Assembly: GCF_900113175.1 (NCBI RefSeq)
Contig: NZ_FOOK01000025.1
Span: 1-50,748, forward strand
DNA from: Planifilum fulgidum
GTDB lineage: Bacteria > Bacillota > Bacilli > Thermoactinomycetales > DSM-44946
Direction: 5' to 3'
Length of the DNA stretch: 50,748 nucleotides
Position numbers and translations under genes: made by a program. This document shows, one piece after another, positions 24,944 through 33,471 of this stretch. The stretch's first letter is position 1, and the number at the start of each line of letters is the position of its first letter. Below the pieces are notes generated by a model. The model saw nothing but the letters and a program-made list of their open reading frames with translations. It did not search any database and had not been told where the DNA came from.

Positions 24944-27001
24944 ATGTCTTCCTCTCATCCGCAAACCGTCGTCCGATCCGTCTGCCCGCTGGACTGCCCC
25001 GACACCTGCAGCCTCGCCGTTACCCTGAAGGAGGGACGGATCGTTCGGGTCGACGGTGATCCGGACCATCCGATCACCCGGGGAACCATCTGTCACAAAG
25101 CGCGCCATTTTCCCTCCCGGGTATACCACCCCGACAGGGTGCTGCATCCCCTGAAAAGGACCGGCCGCAAGGGCGAAGGCGCCTTCACCCGCATCACCTG
25201 GGAGGAAGCCCTGGATGAGATCACCCGGCGCATGCAGGAAATCATCCGCCGCCACGGCGCGGAAGCCATCCTGCCCTACAGCTACTACGGCAACATGGGG
25301 CTGGTGAACAACGGCAGCATGGATCGCCGCTTCTTCCACCGCCTGGGTGCCAGCCGCCTCGACCGCACCATCTGCAACGTCGCGGGCAACCGTGGATTCG
25401 AAATGACCATGGGCTTCAAGGGGGCAATCGATCCGGAAGAGACCGTCCACAGCCGCTTCATCATCGTCTGGGGCGGAAACATCGTCAGCACCAACATGCA
25501 TCAGGTGATGCTCTTTGAACAGGCCCGCAAGAGAGGGGCCAAAATCGTCGCCATCGACGTTCACCGGAACCGGACCGCCCGCTGGGCCGACGAATTCATC
25601 CAGCTGTATCCCGGGACCGATGCCGCCCTCGCCCTGGCGATGATGCACACGTTGATCGAAGAGGGCTTGCTGGACCACGACTTCATCCGAACATACACCA
25701 CCGGATGGGAGGAGTTCCGGAAGCGGGTCGCCGAGTACCCGCCGGAACGCGCATCCCGCATCACCGGCGTCCCGGCGGAGAGGATCGTCCGCCTGGCCCG
25801 GGAATACGGCCGGACCACCCCTTCCTTCATCCGGATCGGCAACGGACTTCAGCACCACGACAACGGCGGGATGATCGTCCGCACCATCGCCTGCCTCCCC
25901 GCCCTGACAGGGCAGTGGAAGGTGCGCGGGGGAGGCGCCCTCAAGGAAAACGGGGTCTCCGCCGTCGACAAAGCGAAGCTGGAACGCCCCGACCTCCTGC
26001 CGGACCCCGGCGTTCGGACGATCAACATGATCCGCCTGGGAGACGCCCTGCTCCACGCCGATCCGCCCATCCGTTTCCTCTTCGTTTACAACGCCAATCC
26101 GGCCCGGGTGGCTCCCGCCCAGGAAAAGGTGCTTCGGGGACTGGCCCGGGAAGACCTGTTCACCGTGGTGCACGATCTGTTCATCACCGACACGGCCCGG
26201 TTTGCCGACTTGGTCCTGCCGGCCACATCCCACTTTGAAAACCTGGATGTCTACAAATCCTACTGGCACCTGTACCTTCAGCTGGCCCGTCCGGTCATTC
26301 CGCCGCAGGGAGAGGCCATGTCCAACTTCGATCTCTTCAAAACCCTGGCCAAGCGGATGGGCTTCACCGAATCCTGTTTCGACGACACGCCGGAGGACAT
26401 CATCCGCCAGGTTGCGGACCAGCCCGAAAACCCCTGGATGGAAGACGTGACCTACGAGGAACTGTCCGAAAAGGGCATCGTCAAGTTGAATCTCGCCAAA
26501 CAGCCCCTTTTCCCCGACCTCTTAAAAAGACACAAAATCGCCCTCTACAGCGAGCGGATGAAGGAGGAGGGGCAGGACCCGCTCCCGAAGCACGTGCCGC
26601 TGAAAGAGGGCTTCGACGCCCGGAGAAACGGCGACGCAAGGCATCCCTTCATGTTGATCGCGGGGCCCAACCACCAGTTTCTCAACACGAGCCTGGGCAA
26701 TATTGCCAAACTGCAAAAGCTGGAGGGCGAACCCCGGGTGGAAATTCATCCGGCCGACGCCGCCCGGCACGGCATTGCCGACGGCGAGGCCGTCCGGTTG
26801 TTCAACCGCCGCGGAAGCTGCATCCTGAAGGCCAAGGTGACGGAAACCACGCTTCCCGGCGTCCTCATAAGCAACGGATTGTGGTGGGGAGATTCCACCT
26901 GCGACGGAAAGGGAATCAACCAGCTGACGCCCGATCGGGAAGCCGACCTGGCGGGCGGCGCCGTTTTTTTCTCCACCGCGGTCGGCATCGAAAAGGTGTA
27001 A
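24944..27001 (+). CDS. Molybdopterin-dependent oxidoreductase with [4Fe-4S] site (YoaE-like)
   Basis: 685 residues of the DMSO-reductase/formate-dehydrogenase superfamily, about as long as Bacillus YoaE. The N-terminal cluster site is VCPLDCPDTC (C-x3-C-x3-C) with the fourth Cys in GTICHKARHFP. Blocks RITWEEALDEITRRM, IVVWGG-like IIVWGGNIVSTNMHQ, and TARFADLVLPATSHFENLD are the cofactor-binding regions. The C-terminal part (VEIHPADAARHGIADGEAV) is the molydopterin dinucleotide-binding domain. GGGGGG lies before the ATG. No twin-arginine signal, so it is cytoplasmic. No partner subunit is present and the substrate is unknown. Confidence 0.85.
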   Translation: MSSSHPQTVVRSVCPLDCPDTCSLAVTLKEGRIVRVDGDPDHPITRGTICHKARHFPSRVYHPDRVLHPLKRTGRKGEGAFTRITWEEALDEITRRMQEIIRRHGAEAILPYSYYGNMGLVNNGSMDRRFFHRLGASRLDRTICNVAGNRGFEMTMGFKGAIDPEETVHSRFIIVWGGNIVSTNMHQVMLFEQARKRGAKIVAIDVHRNRTARWADEFIQLYPGTDAALALAMMHTLIEEGLLDHDFIRTYTTGWEEFRKRVAEYPPERASRITGVPAERIVRLAREYGRTTPSFIRIGNGLQHHDNGGMIVRTIACLPALTGQWKVRGGGALKENGVSAVDKAKLERPDLLPDPGVRTINMIRLGDALLHADPPIRFLFVYNANPARVAPAQEKVLRGLAREDLFTVVHDLFITDTARFADLVLPATSHFENLDVYKSYWHLYLQLARPVIPPQGEAMSNFDLFKTLAKRMGFTESCFDDTPEDIIRQVADQPENPWMEDVTYEELSEKGIVKLNLAKQPLFPDLLKRHKIALYSERMKEEGQDPLPKHVPLKEGFDARRNGDARHPFMLIAGPNHQFLNTSLGNIAKLQKLEGEPRVEIHPADAARHGIADGEAVRLFNRRGSCILKAKVTETTLPGVLISNGLWWGDSTCDGKGINQLTPDREADLAGGAVFFSTAVGIEKV

Positions 27002-27018
27002 ATTCCCCGCTAAGCGTA

Positions 27019-27058
27019 AACCGGCGCCCTCTCGTCGAAGGCGCCGGTTTTCCCTTTT
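27019..27058. terminator. Bidirectional terminator after the oxidoreductase gene
   Basis: AACCGGCGCC (27019-27028) pairs fully with GGCGCCGGTT (27040-27049), followed by TTCCCTTTTT. It lies 17 bases past the stop. On the other strand it is just past the stop of the VanW gene. Confidence 0.88.
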
Positions 27059-27061
27059 TGC

Positions 27062-28498
27062 TCAGGGTGAGTTTGTCCCGTTGTCACCGCCGGCGGCTCC
27101 CTGTCCTCCGTCACGGTTTCCGGATGGATCGCCTCCCGTTTGATTTCCTCCGTTATTTCCGGAGGAGCCGCCGGAACCGCTCGAATTGCCGGAATCTCCC
27201 CCTTGGCCGGAGCCGCTTGCGGGAGATGCGTCATCGGTCGGTTTGTCGGGGTCCACTTCCACCTGTTTCGCCTGAAATTTCGGGGCCGGCGGCACCTGCC
27301 GCTGAACCACTTTGGCATCCGGGGTGGTATAAATGGAAACCGTGATAAATCCTTCACCCACATAGGTTTTGATCATGATGGGTTTTTCCAGGCTGTTCAT
27401 GAACCGGAAATCCGGTCCGCCCCAGGACACCGTGGCATCCCGGCCGGCGGGGACATAGGTCACTTCCTTGCTGTGGGAATACCGGACCGTCACCCGCAGA
27501 CCGGCCGCATCCACACTGTTGTACAGGGTGGAGGAGGTTTGGCAGATTCCGCCCCCGATCCCCTCGCTGTATTCGCCCCGAACGATCACCGCAGCCGGCT
27601 TGTAGCCCCGATCCGGCGTGCGCTGCCCGACCACCTGGTTGAAGGAGAAGGTTTCTCCCGGGTTGAGCACCAGATTGTTGATCGCGGCGGCGGACAGCCG
27701 AATATTAGTCGTCCGGTTCACGTTGCTCGCATCAAAATAGGTGGTGTAGCGACCGATGCGCCTCTGGTTGACCGCGCGAAGGTCCTTCTCCGTCACCCGG
27801 GGTTTCTCCGCGATGAAGGGAATTTCCTGGGGTTCGTTGAGATAATCGGACAGATGAGGCAACCAGTTCTCTTCGATTTCCTTCAGATCCATCCTCCGCC
27901 CCTCTTTGGCCGGTTGGATGGGTGCCCCCCATCGCTCCATGCGGGCGTCCTTCGCCGGTTCATCCACCTCTTTCTTGATCTCCTTCAGCCATTTCTCCAG
28001 TTTCTCCCGGTCGACAGTGGCAATGTCCTCTCCGTCATATCCGATCGACCTAAGATCCATCTCCCATTTCTTTTCCCCATCCTGAAGGATGAGCATCGCC
28101 GGTTCCGGAGGCTTCTCGGGCAAACGTTCCGTCTCCTGCCGCGCCGGCTGGACGGCCTCCGTGGTCTTGGCCTCCCCCATGAAGGCGAAGGCGGTGAGGG
28201 AACCGGCCAGAACCAGCACCAACGCCAGCGTCACGCCGGAAACGGCGCGGGGATTCAACCGGTCCAGGGGCAGGCGGCGGATGAGCGGCATCCTCTCCAG
28301 CAGGCGGATCAGGCCCTGTCCCGTCCGGTCAAACACCGATTGGGCGCCCTGTTCCCCCAACCGATCCTTGCGGGATTGTCCGATCCTCCCGATCCTCGTT
28401 TCCCCCGCTTCCCCTGCGGCCGAACCTTCGCCAGCGCGCCCTACGACACCCGATGAAACCCTGTCACCGGATTTCCCCATGCGTTCACGCTCGTCCAC
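27062..28498 (-). CDS. VanW-family protein with peptidoglycan-binding-like domain (YoaR-like)
   Basis: 478 residues. A cytoplasmic basic N-terminus (1-80), one membrane helix (about 86-110, VSGVTLALVLVLAGS), an extracellular domain (about 130-240) like the PG-binding type 4 fold, then the VanW domain (about 250-385) with FSFNQVVGQRTPDRGY, EGIGGGICQTSSTLYN and FRFMNSLEKPIMI. The last 75 residues are Gly/Ser/Asn-rich and disordered. It probably acts on or binds the cell wall; the exact activity of VanW domains is not known. GTG 28498 has GAGAGGA upstream. Confidence 0.82.
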   Translation of the reverse strand: MDERERMGKSGDRVSSGVVGRAGEGSAAGEAGETRIGRIGQSRKDRLGEQGAQSVFDRTGQGLIRLLERMPLIRRLPLDRLNPRAVSGVTLALVLVLAGSLTAFAFMGEAKTTEAVQPARQETERLPEKPPEPAMLILQDGEKKWEMDLRSIGYDGEDIATVDREKLEKWLKEIKKEVDEPAKDARMERWGAPIQPAKEGRRMDLKEIEENWLPHLSDYLNEPQEIPFIAEKPRVTEKDLRAVNQRRIGRYTTYFDASNVNRTTNIRLSAAAINNLVLNPGETFSFNQVVGQRTPDRGYKPAAVIVRGEYSEGIGGGICQTSSTLYNSVDAAGLRVTVRYSHSKEVTYVPAGRDATVSWGGPDFRFMNSLEKPIMIKTYVGEGFITVSIYTTPDAKVVQRQVPPAPKFQAKQVEVDPDKPTDDASPASGSGQGGDSGNSSGSGGSSGNNGGNQTGGDPSGNRDGGQGAAGGDNGTNSP

Positions 28499-28568
28499 AG
28501 TTCCTCTCTCCCTTTGATTTCTGAAAAAACGGTGAAGAAGGAAACTACCTTCCCTTTCCCTTCCATTT

Positions 28569-29768
28569 TCAAGTTTCCAAACTCAGTTCCAATTGAACCG
28601 GATCCTTGATGATGGACAGCGCCTTTTCATACACCTTGGGCAGGGCGAGAAAATCCAGCTCCTCCTCGGCCACCCACCTCCATCCCGGCGGAAGGGGGCG
28701 GGTCGGGTCGGCCGCCCTGCCGCTCACCACCACCGCCCGCCAGCGGCGGTGGCTGAAAACATGTTCCACCTGCCCCAAAACCGGTCCCGGTTCAATCGGA
28801 AAACCCTTCTTTTGAAAATATCGCCCCAGAGTTTCCCGGGGGGAATCATCCTTCCCCCTTTCCACCGTCGGCAGTCCCCACATCCCGGCCAAAAGCCCCT
28901 GGTCGGGCCGCCGCGCGAGCAACATCCGCCCGTCCCCGTCGACAACCCATCCGAATACGACGGAAACCGGCTGCGGCGCCTTACCCTTGCGCTTGACGGG
29001 AAAATCCCTCACCCTTCCCTGCGCGTAAGCCCGGCATTCCCGAACCAGCGGGCAACGGTCGCAGGCCGGGGAGGAAGGACTGCAGACCAAGGCGCCCAGT
29101 TCCATCAGCGCCTGATTGAAATCCCCGGGGCGATCCTCCGGGATCAGTTCCATCGCCAGCGCCTCCATCCGGCGCCGGGTGGCGGCCCGGGTGATATCCT
29201 CTTCGATGGCGAAAAGTCGGGAAAAGACCCTCATCACGTTTCCGTCCACCGCGGGAACGCGCCGATTGTACGCGATGCTCAGCACGGCGCCGACGGTGTA
29301 CGGGCCCACTCCCTTCAGGCGGCCCATCACCTCCCGGTCATCGGGCACTTTGCCTCCGTAGGAGGCGACCACCTCCCGAACCGCCGCGTGCAGATTGCGG
29401 ACGCGGGAATAATATCCCAGCCCTTCCCACGCTTTGATCACCTCCTCCTCGGAGGCGGAAGCCAAGTCCTTGAGCGTGGGGAACCGTTGCATGAAACGCT
29501 CATAGTACGGGATCACCGTGTCGACCCGCGTTTGTTGCAACATCACTTCGGACACCCATATTTTATACGGATCCCTTTCCCTGCGCCAGGGCAGGTCCCT
29601 CTTGTTTTTGTCATACCAGGAGAGCAGCTTTGTGCGGAACGCATCCACAACCTCGGAATCCAGCCGCTCTTCGCCGGACTTTTCCACAGCCTCCCCACTC
29701 CTTTGCCCCAAAACCCCGGTCCGCTTCGACAATCGCTGACCGATTTTATCCTTTTTCTTCAACCGCAT
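28569..29768 (-). CDS. mutY: A/G-specific adenine glycosylase MutY
   Basis: 399 residues. E74 in SEVMLQQTRVDT and D175 in AVDGNVMRV are the catalytic pair, the helix-hairpin-helix is LKGVGPYTVGAV, and the [4Fe-4S] loop is C229-x6-C236-x2-C239-x5-C245. The C-terminal NUDIX-like domain (about 270-390) recognises 8-oxoguanine. It removes adenine paired with 8-oxoG. The start at 29768 leaves a 40-residue basic N-terminal extension compared with most MutY, so a later start is possible. It overlaps the upstream small gene by 10 bases. It is divergent from yfhP, as in Bacillus. Confidence 0.93.
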   Translation of the reverse strand: MRLKKKDKIGQRLSKRTGVLGQRSGEAVEKSGEERLDSEVVDAFRTKLLSWYDKNKRDLPWRRERDPYKIWVSEVMLQQTRVDTVIPYYERFMQRFPTLKDLASASEEEVIKAWEGLGYYSRVRNLHAAVREVVASYGGKVPDDREVMGRLKGVGPYTVGAVLSIAYNRRVPAVDGNVMRVFSRLFAIEEDITRAATRRRMEALAMELIPEDRPGDFNQALMELGALVCSPSSPACDRCPLVRECRAYAQGRVRDFPVKRKGKAPQPVSVVFGWVVDGDGRMLLARRPDQGLLAGMWGLPTVERGKDDSPRETLGRYFQKKGFPIEPGPVLGQVEHVFSHRRWRAVVVSGRAADPTRPLPPGWRWVAEEELDFLALPKVYEKALSIIKDPVQLELSLET

Positions 29769-30085
29769 CCTTTTATCCTGCCAAAGGTCCAGGCTTGGAT
29801 CCCTTTTCCGTCGATCCAGTCCTTCATCCTTATAAAAATCCCCTCCTCCGATCTCCTGCGCCGGTGAACAATCCGCTCGGCGGCATCCCTGCTCCCCACG
29901 CGGATCACTTCCACAAACAGCCCCGGCTGATCGCACCCTTCCAGAAACTCATGCTCCTTCACCGGCGCGATTCGCGACGTCGCTTCCCTGATTTCTTCCG
30001 CATGGCGAAGGAAGATGTCGCGCCGGGAAGGATCGATGCGGTATTCGACAAAAACCGTGAAGGTTTCGGACCCGTGGGTTTTCAT
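29759..30085 (-). CDS. Small conserved-looking protein of unknown function upstream of mutY
   Basis: 108 residues. It begins MKTHGSETFTVFVEYRID and has an alternating strand-helix pattern (FVEYRIDPSRRDIFLRHAEEI, then FVEVIRVGSRDAAERIV) that suggests a dimeric alpha/beta-barrel fold of the ABM or NIPSNAP kind; this is inference from pattern only. Start at 30085 follows AAAGGAG. Its end overlaps the mutY start, so the two are coupled. Confidence 0.65.
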   Translation of the reverse strand: MKTHGSETFTVFVEYRIDPSRRDIFLRHAEEIREATSRIAPVKEHEFLEGCDQPGLFVEVIRVGSRDAAERIVHRRRRSEEGIFIRMKDWIDGKGIQAWTFGRIKGCG

Positions 30086-30225
30086 CCTGAACCCGCTCCT
30101 TTCCCGAATCCAGTTTACCAAAAACGGCCCGGCCTGTTGCCCGTCAAAGGGTGAACGAATAAAGCTCCCGGAAAGGTTTATCGCTTATAATAGGTTTATA
30201 ACCGGCTAACAGTCAGGAGGTTGTC

Positions 30226-31215
30226 ATGGACACGGGGACTCACTTTGCGATGGGCATCGGACTGTTCGGCCTGGCACACCTGGATCCCGCGGTGGCTTCC
30301 CATCCGGTCACGGCGCAGGCCGTGCTTTTGGGGACGGTCCTCGGTTCCCAGGCTCCGGATTTTGACGGATTGTTCCGCATCAAAGGCGGCGCGGCTTATA
30401 TCCGCCAGCACCGGGGGGCCAGCCACTCCTTTCCGATGGTCTTTGTCTGGACCTTCCTGATCGCCTCCATCCTTTCCCTCACCCACGAGGGGGCAGCCCT
30501 ATCCTCCCTCTGGATGTGGACGTTTCTTGCCGTCGCCGTCCATGTTTTGTCCGACTGCTTCAATTCATACGGAACCCAGGCCCTCCGCCCGCTGTCCCGC
30601 CGGTGGATCGCCTGGGACGTGCTCAATATCATCGATCCCTTCATCTTGACCGCCCACCTTGCGGGATTTCTTCTTTGGTGGCGGACGCAGGTCCATCCCG
30701 GCGTTTTGTTTGCCGGAATCTACGGCCTCATTATCCTCTACACGGCATGGCGGTGGCGGATTCACCGCTCCCTGGTGCGAATGGTTCAGAAGCAGGCGAA
30801 ACAGGCCAAACGCATCAGCGTCCTTCCCACGATCCGTCCCTCCCGTTGGAAACTGGTGGTGGAAGAGGAGGGCCGGGTCCGATTCGGAGAGATCCGCCGG
30901 CGGCGGATCCGGTGGACCGACGAAATCGCGGACACCGACCGGAATCACCCCGCCGCCCTGGCATCCCTGAAGGACCCTGACATCGCCTCCTTTCTCCATT
31001 TCAGCGATTACGGGTATGTGCAGGTGCAACCTTTCGGGAACGGATACAAGGTGCGCTGGGCAGACGTCCGTTACTACCACAAGAAACGCTTCCCTTTTGT
31101 TGCCGTCGCCTATTTGGACAACGACCTGGAAGTGATCAGCTCGTATATCGGTTGGTCCTCGGAACAGCGTCTGGAAAAGAAAATCCAGCGTTCCTGCACC
31201 ATTGAAACCCTTTGA
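30226..31215 (+). CDS. yfhP: YfhP-type membrane-bound metal-dependent hydrolase
   Basis: 329 residues. The N-terminal 190 residues are a membrane domain with the His/Asp-rich pattern of the DUF457/LexA-binding hydrolase family: MDTGTHFAMG, GSQAPDFDGLFRI, HRGASHSF and HVLSDCFNSYGTQ. The C-terminal 130 residues are soluble. The order yfhP divergent from mutY is the Bacillus arrangement. A TATAAT at 30187-30192 probably belongs to its promoter. YfhP has been linked to repression of nearby small acid-soluble protein genes in B. subtilis; none is seen here. Confidence 0.8.
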   Translation: MDTGTHFAMGIGLFGLAHLDPAVASHPVTAQAVLLGTVLGSQAPDFDGLFRIKGGAAYIRQHRGASHSFPMVFVWTFLIASILSLTHEGAALSSLWMWTFLAVAVHVLSDCFNSYGTQALRPLSRRWIAWDVLNIIDPFILTAHLAGFLLWWRTQVHPGVLFAGIYGLIILYTAWRWRIHRSLVRMVQKQAKQAKRISVLPTIRPSRWKLVVEEEGRVRFGEIRRRRIRWTDEIADTDRNHPAALASLKDPDIASFLHFSDYGYVQVQPFGNGYKVRWADVRYYHKKRFPFVAVAYLDNDLEVISSYIGWSSEQRLEKKIQRSCTIETL

Positions 31216-31253
31216 GAAGCCGCGCCTGCTCGGGCCCCGCCGGCAGCGGGGCT

Positions 31254-31263
31254 GTGCTATAAT
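31254..31263 (+). promoter_or_regulatory. Extended -10 promoter of the MscS-type channel gene
   Basis: TGTGCTATAAT has the TGn extension and a consensus -10 hexamer (31258-31263); no clear -35. It is preceded by a GC-rich hairpin (GCCCCGC with GCGGGGC) that could end the yfhP transcript, although no T run follows. Confidence 0.5.
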
Positions 31264-31304
31264 GATCACTGTCGTACTCACTACGCCGCAACCGAGGTGA
31301 ACTT

Positions 31305-32231
31305 ATGAACCCCAAGATGCCCGCCATCGACGAATCCTCGAACACCGCCAACCTTTCCGGCTTCAGTTGGGTGGAAGGGGCCGAAAAAAAGATGTGGGCC
31401 GTCATCAACAATCCGGTGGACGCCCTGCTCCTGCCCGTCGCCCGAATCATCCTGATCCTCTTCCTCACGTATGTGGCGCTGCGGTTCACGGGCAAACTGA
31501 TCGACCGGATCTTTCAGCTCAAGCGGATCGACCGGAAAAAGGCCCTGACACTGAGCAAACTGATCAAATCCTTCGCCCGGTACGCCATCTACTTCGTCGC
31601 CGCCCTCACCCTGCTGTTCAACATCGGAATCGACCCGACGCCCGTCCTGGCCAGCGCGGGAATCCTGGGACTGGCCATCGGGTTCGGCGCCCAGAACCTG
31701 GTTCGCGATCTGATTTCCGGCTTCTTCATCATCTTTGAAGATCAGATGGAAGTGGGCGACTACGTTCAGATAAACGGAAAAATCTCGGGGACCGTGGAGG
31801 AAATCGGAATTCGCGTCACCAAGATCCGCGAGTGGAACCAACGCCTTCATTATCTGTCCAACGGCGAAATCCACCACGTGGCCAACTACAACCGGGTGCA
31901 GATGCGCCCCCTGGTATCGGTGACCGTCCCCTATGAATCGGATCTGGAACAGGTGGAACGGATTTTGGGCGAAGTGTGTGAGGAAATCGGCAGACGATAC
32001 GCCCCCCACCTCCTGGAGAAACCCACCATCTACGGCGTGACGGATCTCGGGGAATCGGGCGTCCAATACACGCTGATGGCCCTGAGTCACCCGGAACAAT
32101 ACTGGATGATCGAACGGGAATTGCGCCGGGCGATCGTGATCGCGTTCCGGAAACACGGGATCGAAATCTCCTATCCGCGCCGAATCCTCCAAAACGGAAA
32201 CTCCGAAGGAAACGGAAAAACGCCGGGTTGA
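31305..32231 (+). CDS. MscS-family mechanosensitive channel
   Basis: 308 residues. Three membrane helices (about 38-60, 82-105, 110-135), with pore helix ASAGILGLAIGFGAQNLVRD and FFIIFEDQMEVGDYVQ, the hallmark of MscS. The beta-domain (about 145-215) and C-terminal alpha/beta domain follow. It releases solutes on hypo-osmotic shock, as Bacillus YkuT. GAGGTG lies before the ATG. The stop codon sits in the loop of the terminator. Confidence 0.92.
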   Translation: MNPKMPAIDESSNTANLSGFSWVEGAEKKMWAVINNPVDALLLPVARIILILFLTYVALRFTGKLIDRIFQLKRIDRKKALTLSKLIKSFARYAIYFVAALTLLFNIGIDPTPVLASAGILGLAIGFGAQNLVRDLISGFFIIFEDQMEVGDYVQINGKISGTVEEIGIRVTKIREWNQRLHYLSNGEIHHVANYNRVQMRPLVSVTVPYESDLEQVERILGEVCEEIGRRYAPHLLEKPTIYGVTDLGESGVQYTLMALSHPEQYWMIERELRRAIVIAFRKHGIEISYPRRILQNGNSEGNGKTPG

Positions 32232-32255
32232 GGCGCTCAGCCCGGCGTTTTTCGC
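32218..32255 (+). terminator. Terminator overlapping the end of the channel gene
   Basis: AAACGCCGGG (32218-32227) pairs with CCCGGCGTTT (32241-32250), followed by TTCGCTT. The gene's last codons form the 5' arm, and TGA (32229-32231) is in the loop. Confidence 0.85.
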
Positions 32256-32259
32256 TTGA

Positions 32260-32406
32260 TCAACCCAGCAGATGGACAACCCAGGCAACCCCTCCGGCGG
32301 CGGCCACCGAAATGACCGTCCACATCCCGATTCTCCGGACGTCCCGCCTCCAGGCGACCATCGGGTCCACGAACTTCTTCTCTCTTCTCCGCTGTCTTCG
32401 CGCCAT
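32260..32406 (-). CDS. 48-residue single-helix membrane protein
   Basis: The product begins MARRQRRREKKFVDPMVAWR, strongly basic, then has one membrane helix (MWTVISVAAAGGVAWVVHLL) and ends within it. AGGAG lies 6 bases upstream of the ATG and the gene starts 8 bases after the alkA stop, so it is the second gene of that transcript. The shape is basic cytoplasmic head plus C-terminal anchor. Family unknown. Confidence 0.6.
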   Translation of the reverse strand: MARRQRRREKKFVDPMVAWRRDVRRIGMWTVISVAAAGGVAWVVHLLG

Positions 32407-32414
32407 TTTTGCTC

Positions 32415-33359
32415 CTAACCTCCCGTTATCGCATCCCACAGATAAAAGGTGGCGTAACTGCGCCAGGGCGCCCAGGCCTCCCCGATCCTCCGGACCTCTT
32501 CTTCCCCCGGCCGCTTAGCCAAACCGTAAACCTTCTGCACCGCCCTGCGCAGTCCGATGTCGGCGGCGGGCAGCAAATCCGGGCGACCCATCCCGAAAAG
32601 GAGCAGGCATTCCACCGTCCACCGGCCGATTCCCCTTAAGGGAAGCAGGGTTTCCATCACCTCTTCGTCGCTTCGACGGCGGAGTCCTTCCAGATCCAGC
32701 GCACCTTCCGCCACCATCCGGGAAATGTCGATGACATACTCCGCTTTCCGGCGGCTGAACTTTAGCCGGGTCAAATCCTCATAGGAAAGGGCGGCCACCC
32801 GATCCGGCGTCGGAAAGACGCATACGGACTCCCCGTCAAATTCCACCCGTTCCCCGGCCAACTGCATCAGGCGGTCGATCAGGGTGCCGGCGAAGGCGAG
32901 ATTGAGCTGCTGACTGATGATCGTCTTGATGAGGCACTCGTACAGGGTGGGATCCAGCACCGGGCGGAGCCCTTTACGCTTCCGGACCACCGGGGCGAGC
33001 AGCTCATCCTGCTCCGCCCGGCGGTAAAAGGGGATCAAATCCACATCGGCGGAAAACATGCGGCGGAGTTGTTCCTTAAGCTCCCGCCGCTCCTCCGGCG
33101 TCACCGCCTGGTGAATGCGAAACTGCAGGAAGGGCGCCTGCCAGCCGATCTCCACCACGAAGGGTCGCCCCTTCGCGCGAAGGGTCCGGTAAAGGATGCC
33201 CTTCCTCACAAAATACCCCGATTTTTGCAGATGAAAAAGCCGCCGGACCGTCCGTTCGAAGGAAAAGGGCGGACGCGGCTTGATCCGAAGGGTTTCCATG
33301 AACCACACCACCGATCGAAGCCGTCGGGGAAGATGGACCTCCCGCATCATCCTTTTCAT
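32415..33359 (-). CDS. DNA-3-methyladenine glycosylase II (AlkA-like)
   Basis: 314 residues. An N-terminal AlkA-type beta domain (about 1-120) and a HhH-GPD glycosylase domain with hairpin LPLRGIGRWTVECLLLFG and catalytic Asp in LPAADIGLRRAV. TIISQQLNLAFA is the usual helix before it. It removes alkylated bases such as 3-methyladenine. There is no C-terminal Fe-S motif, as expected for AlkA. ATG 33359 has AAAGG 9 bases upstream; the longer frame to 33473 is not supported. Confidence 0.9.
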   Translation of the reverse strand: MKRMMREVHLPRRLRSVVWFMETLRIKPRPPFSFERTVRRLFHLQKSGYFVRKGILYRTLRAKGRPFVVEIGWQAPFLQFRIHQAVTPEERRELKEQLRRMFSADVDLIPFYRRAEQDELLAPVVRKRKGLRPVLDPTLYECLIKTIISQQLNLAFAGTLIDRLMQLAGERVEFDGESVCVFPTPDRVAALSYEDLTRLKFSRRKAEYVIDISRMVAEGALDLEGLRRRSDEEVMETLLPLRGIGRWTVECLLLFGMGRPDLLPAADIGLRRAVQKVYGLAKRPGEEEVRRIGEAWAPWRSYATFYLWDAITGG

Positions 33360-33471
33360 TTTATCATCCTTTCGACGGATGCAAAAGAAAAGTCCCCCGC
33401 GGGGGAAGGCTCCGGGACGAGGCTCCGGGCATAGGGATAAGAATGATACCACTTGCCCGGGAGGAATGAAC

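Noticed and set aside
24824-26269. 481-codon minus-strand frame opposite the molybdopterin oxidoreductase
   Set aside because: Composition typical of a GC-rich shadow frame, and the plus strand has intact cofactor motifs.
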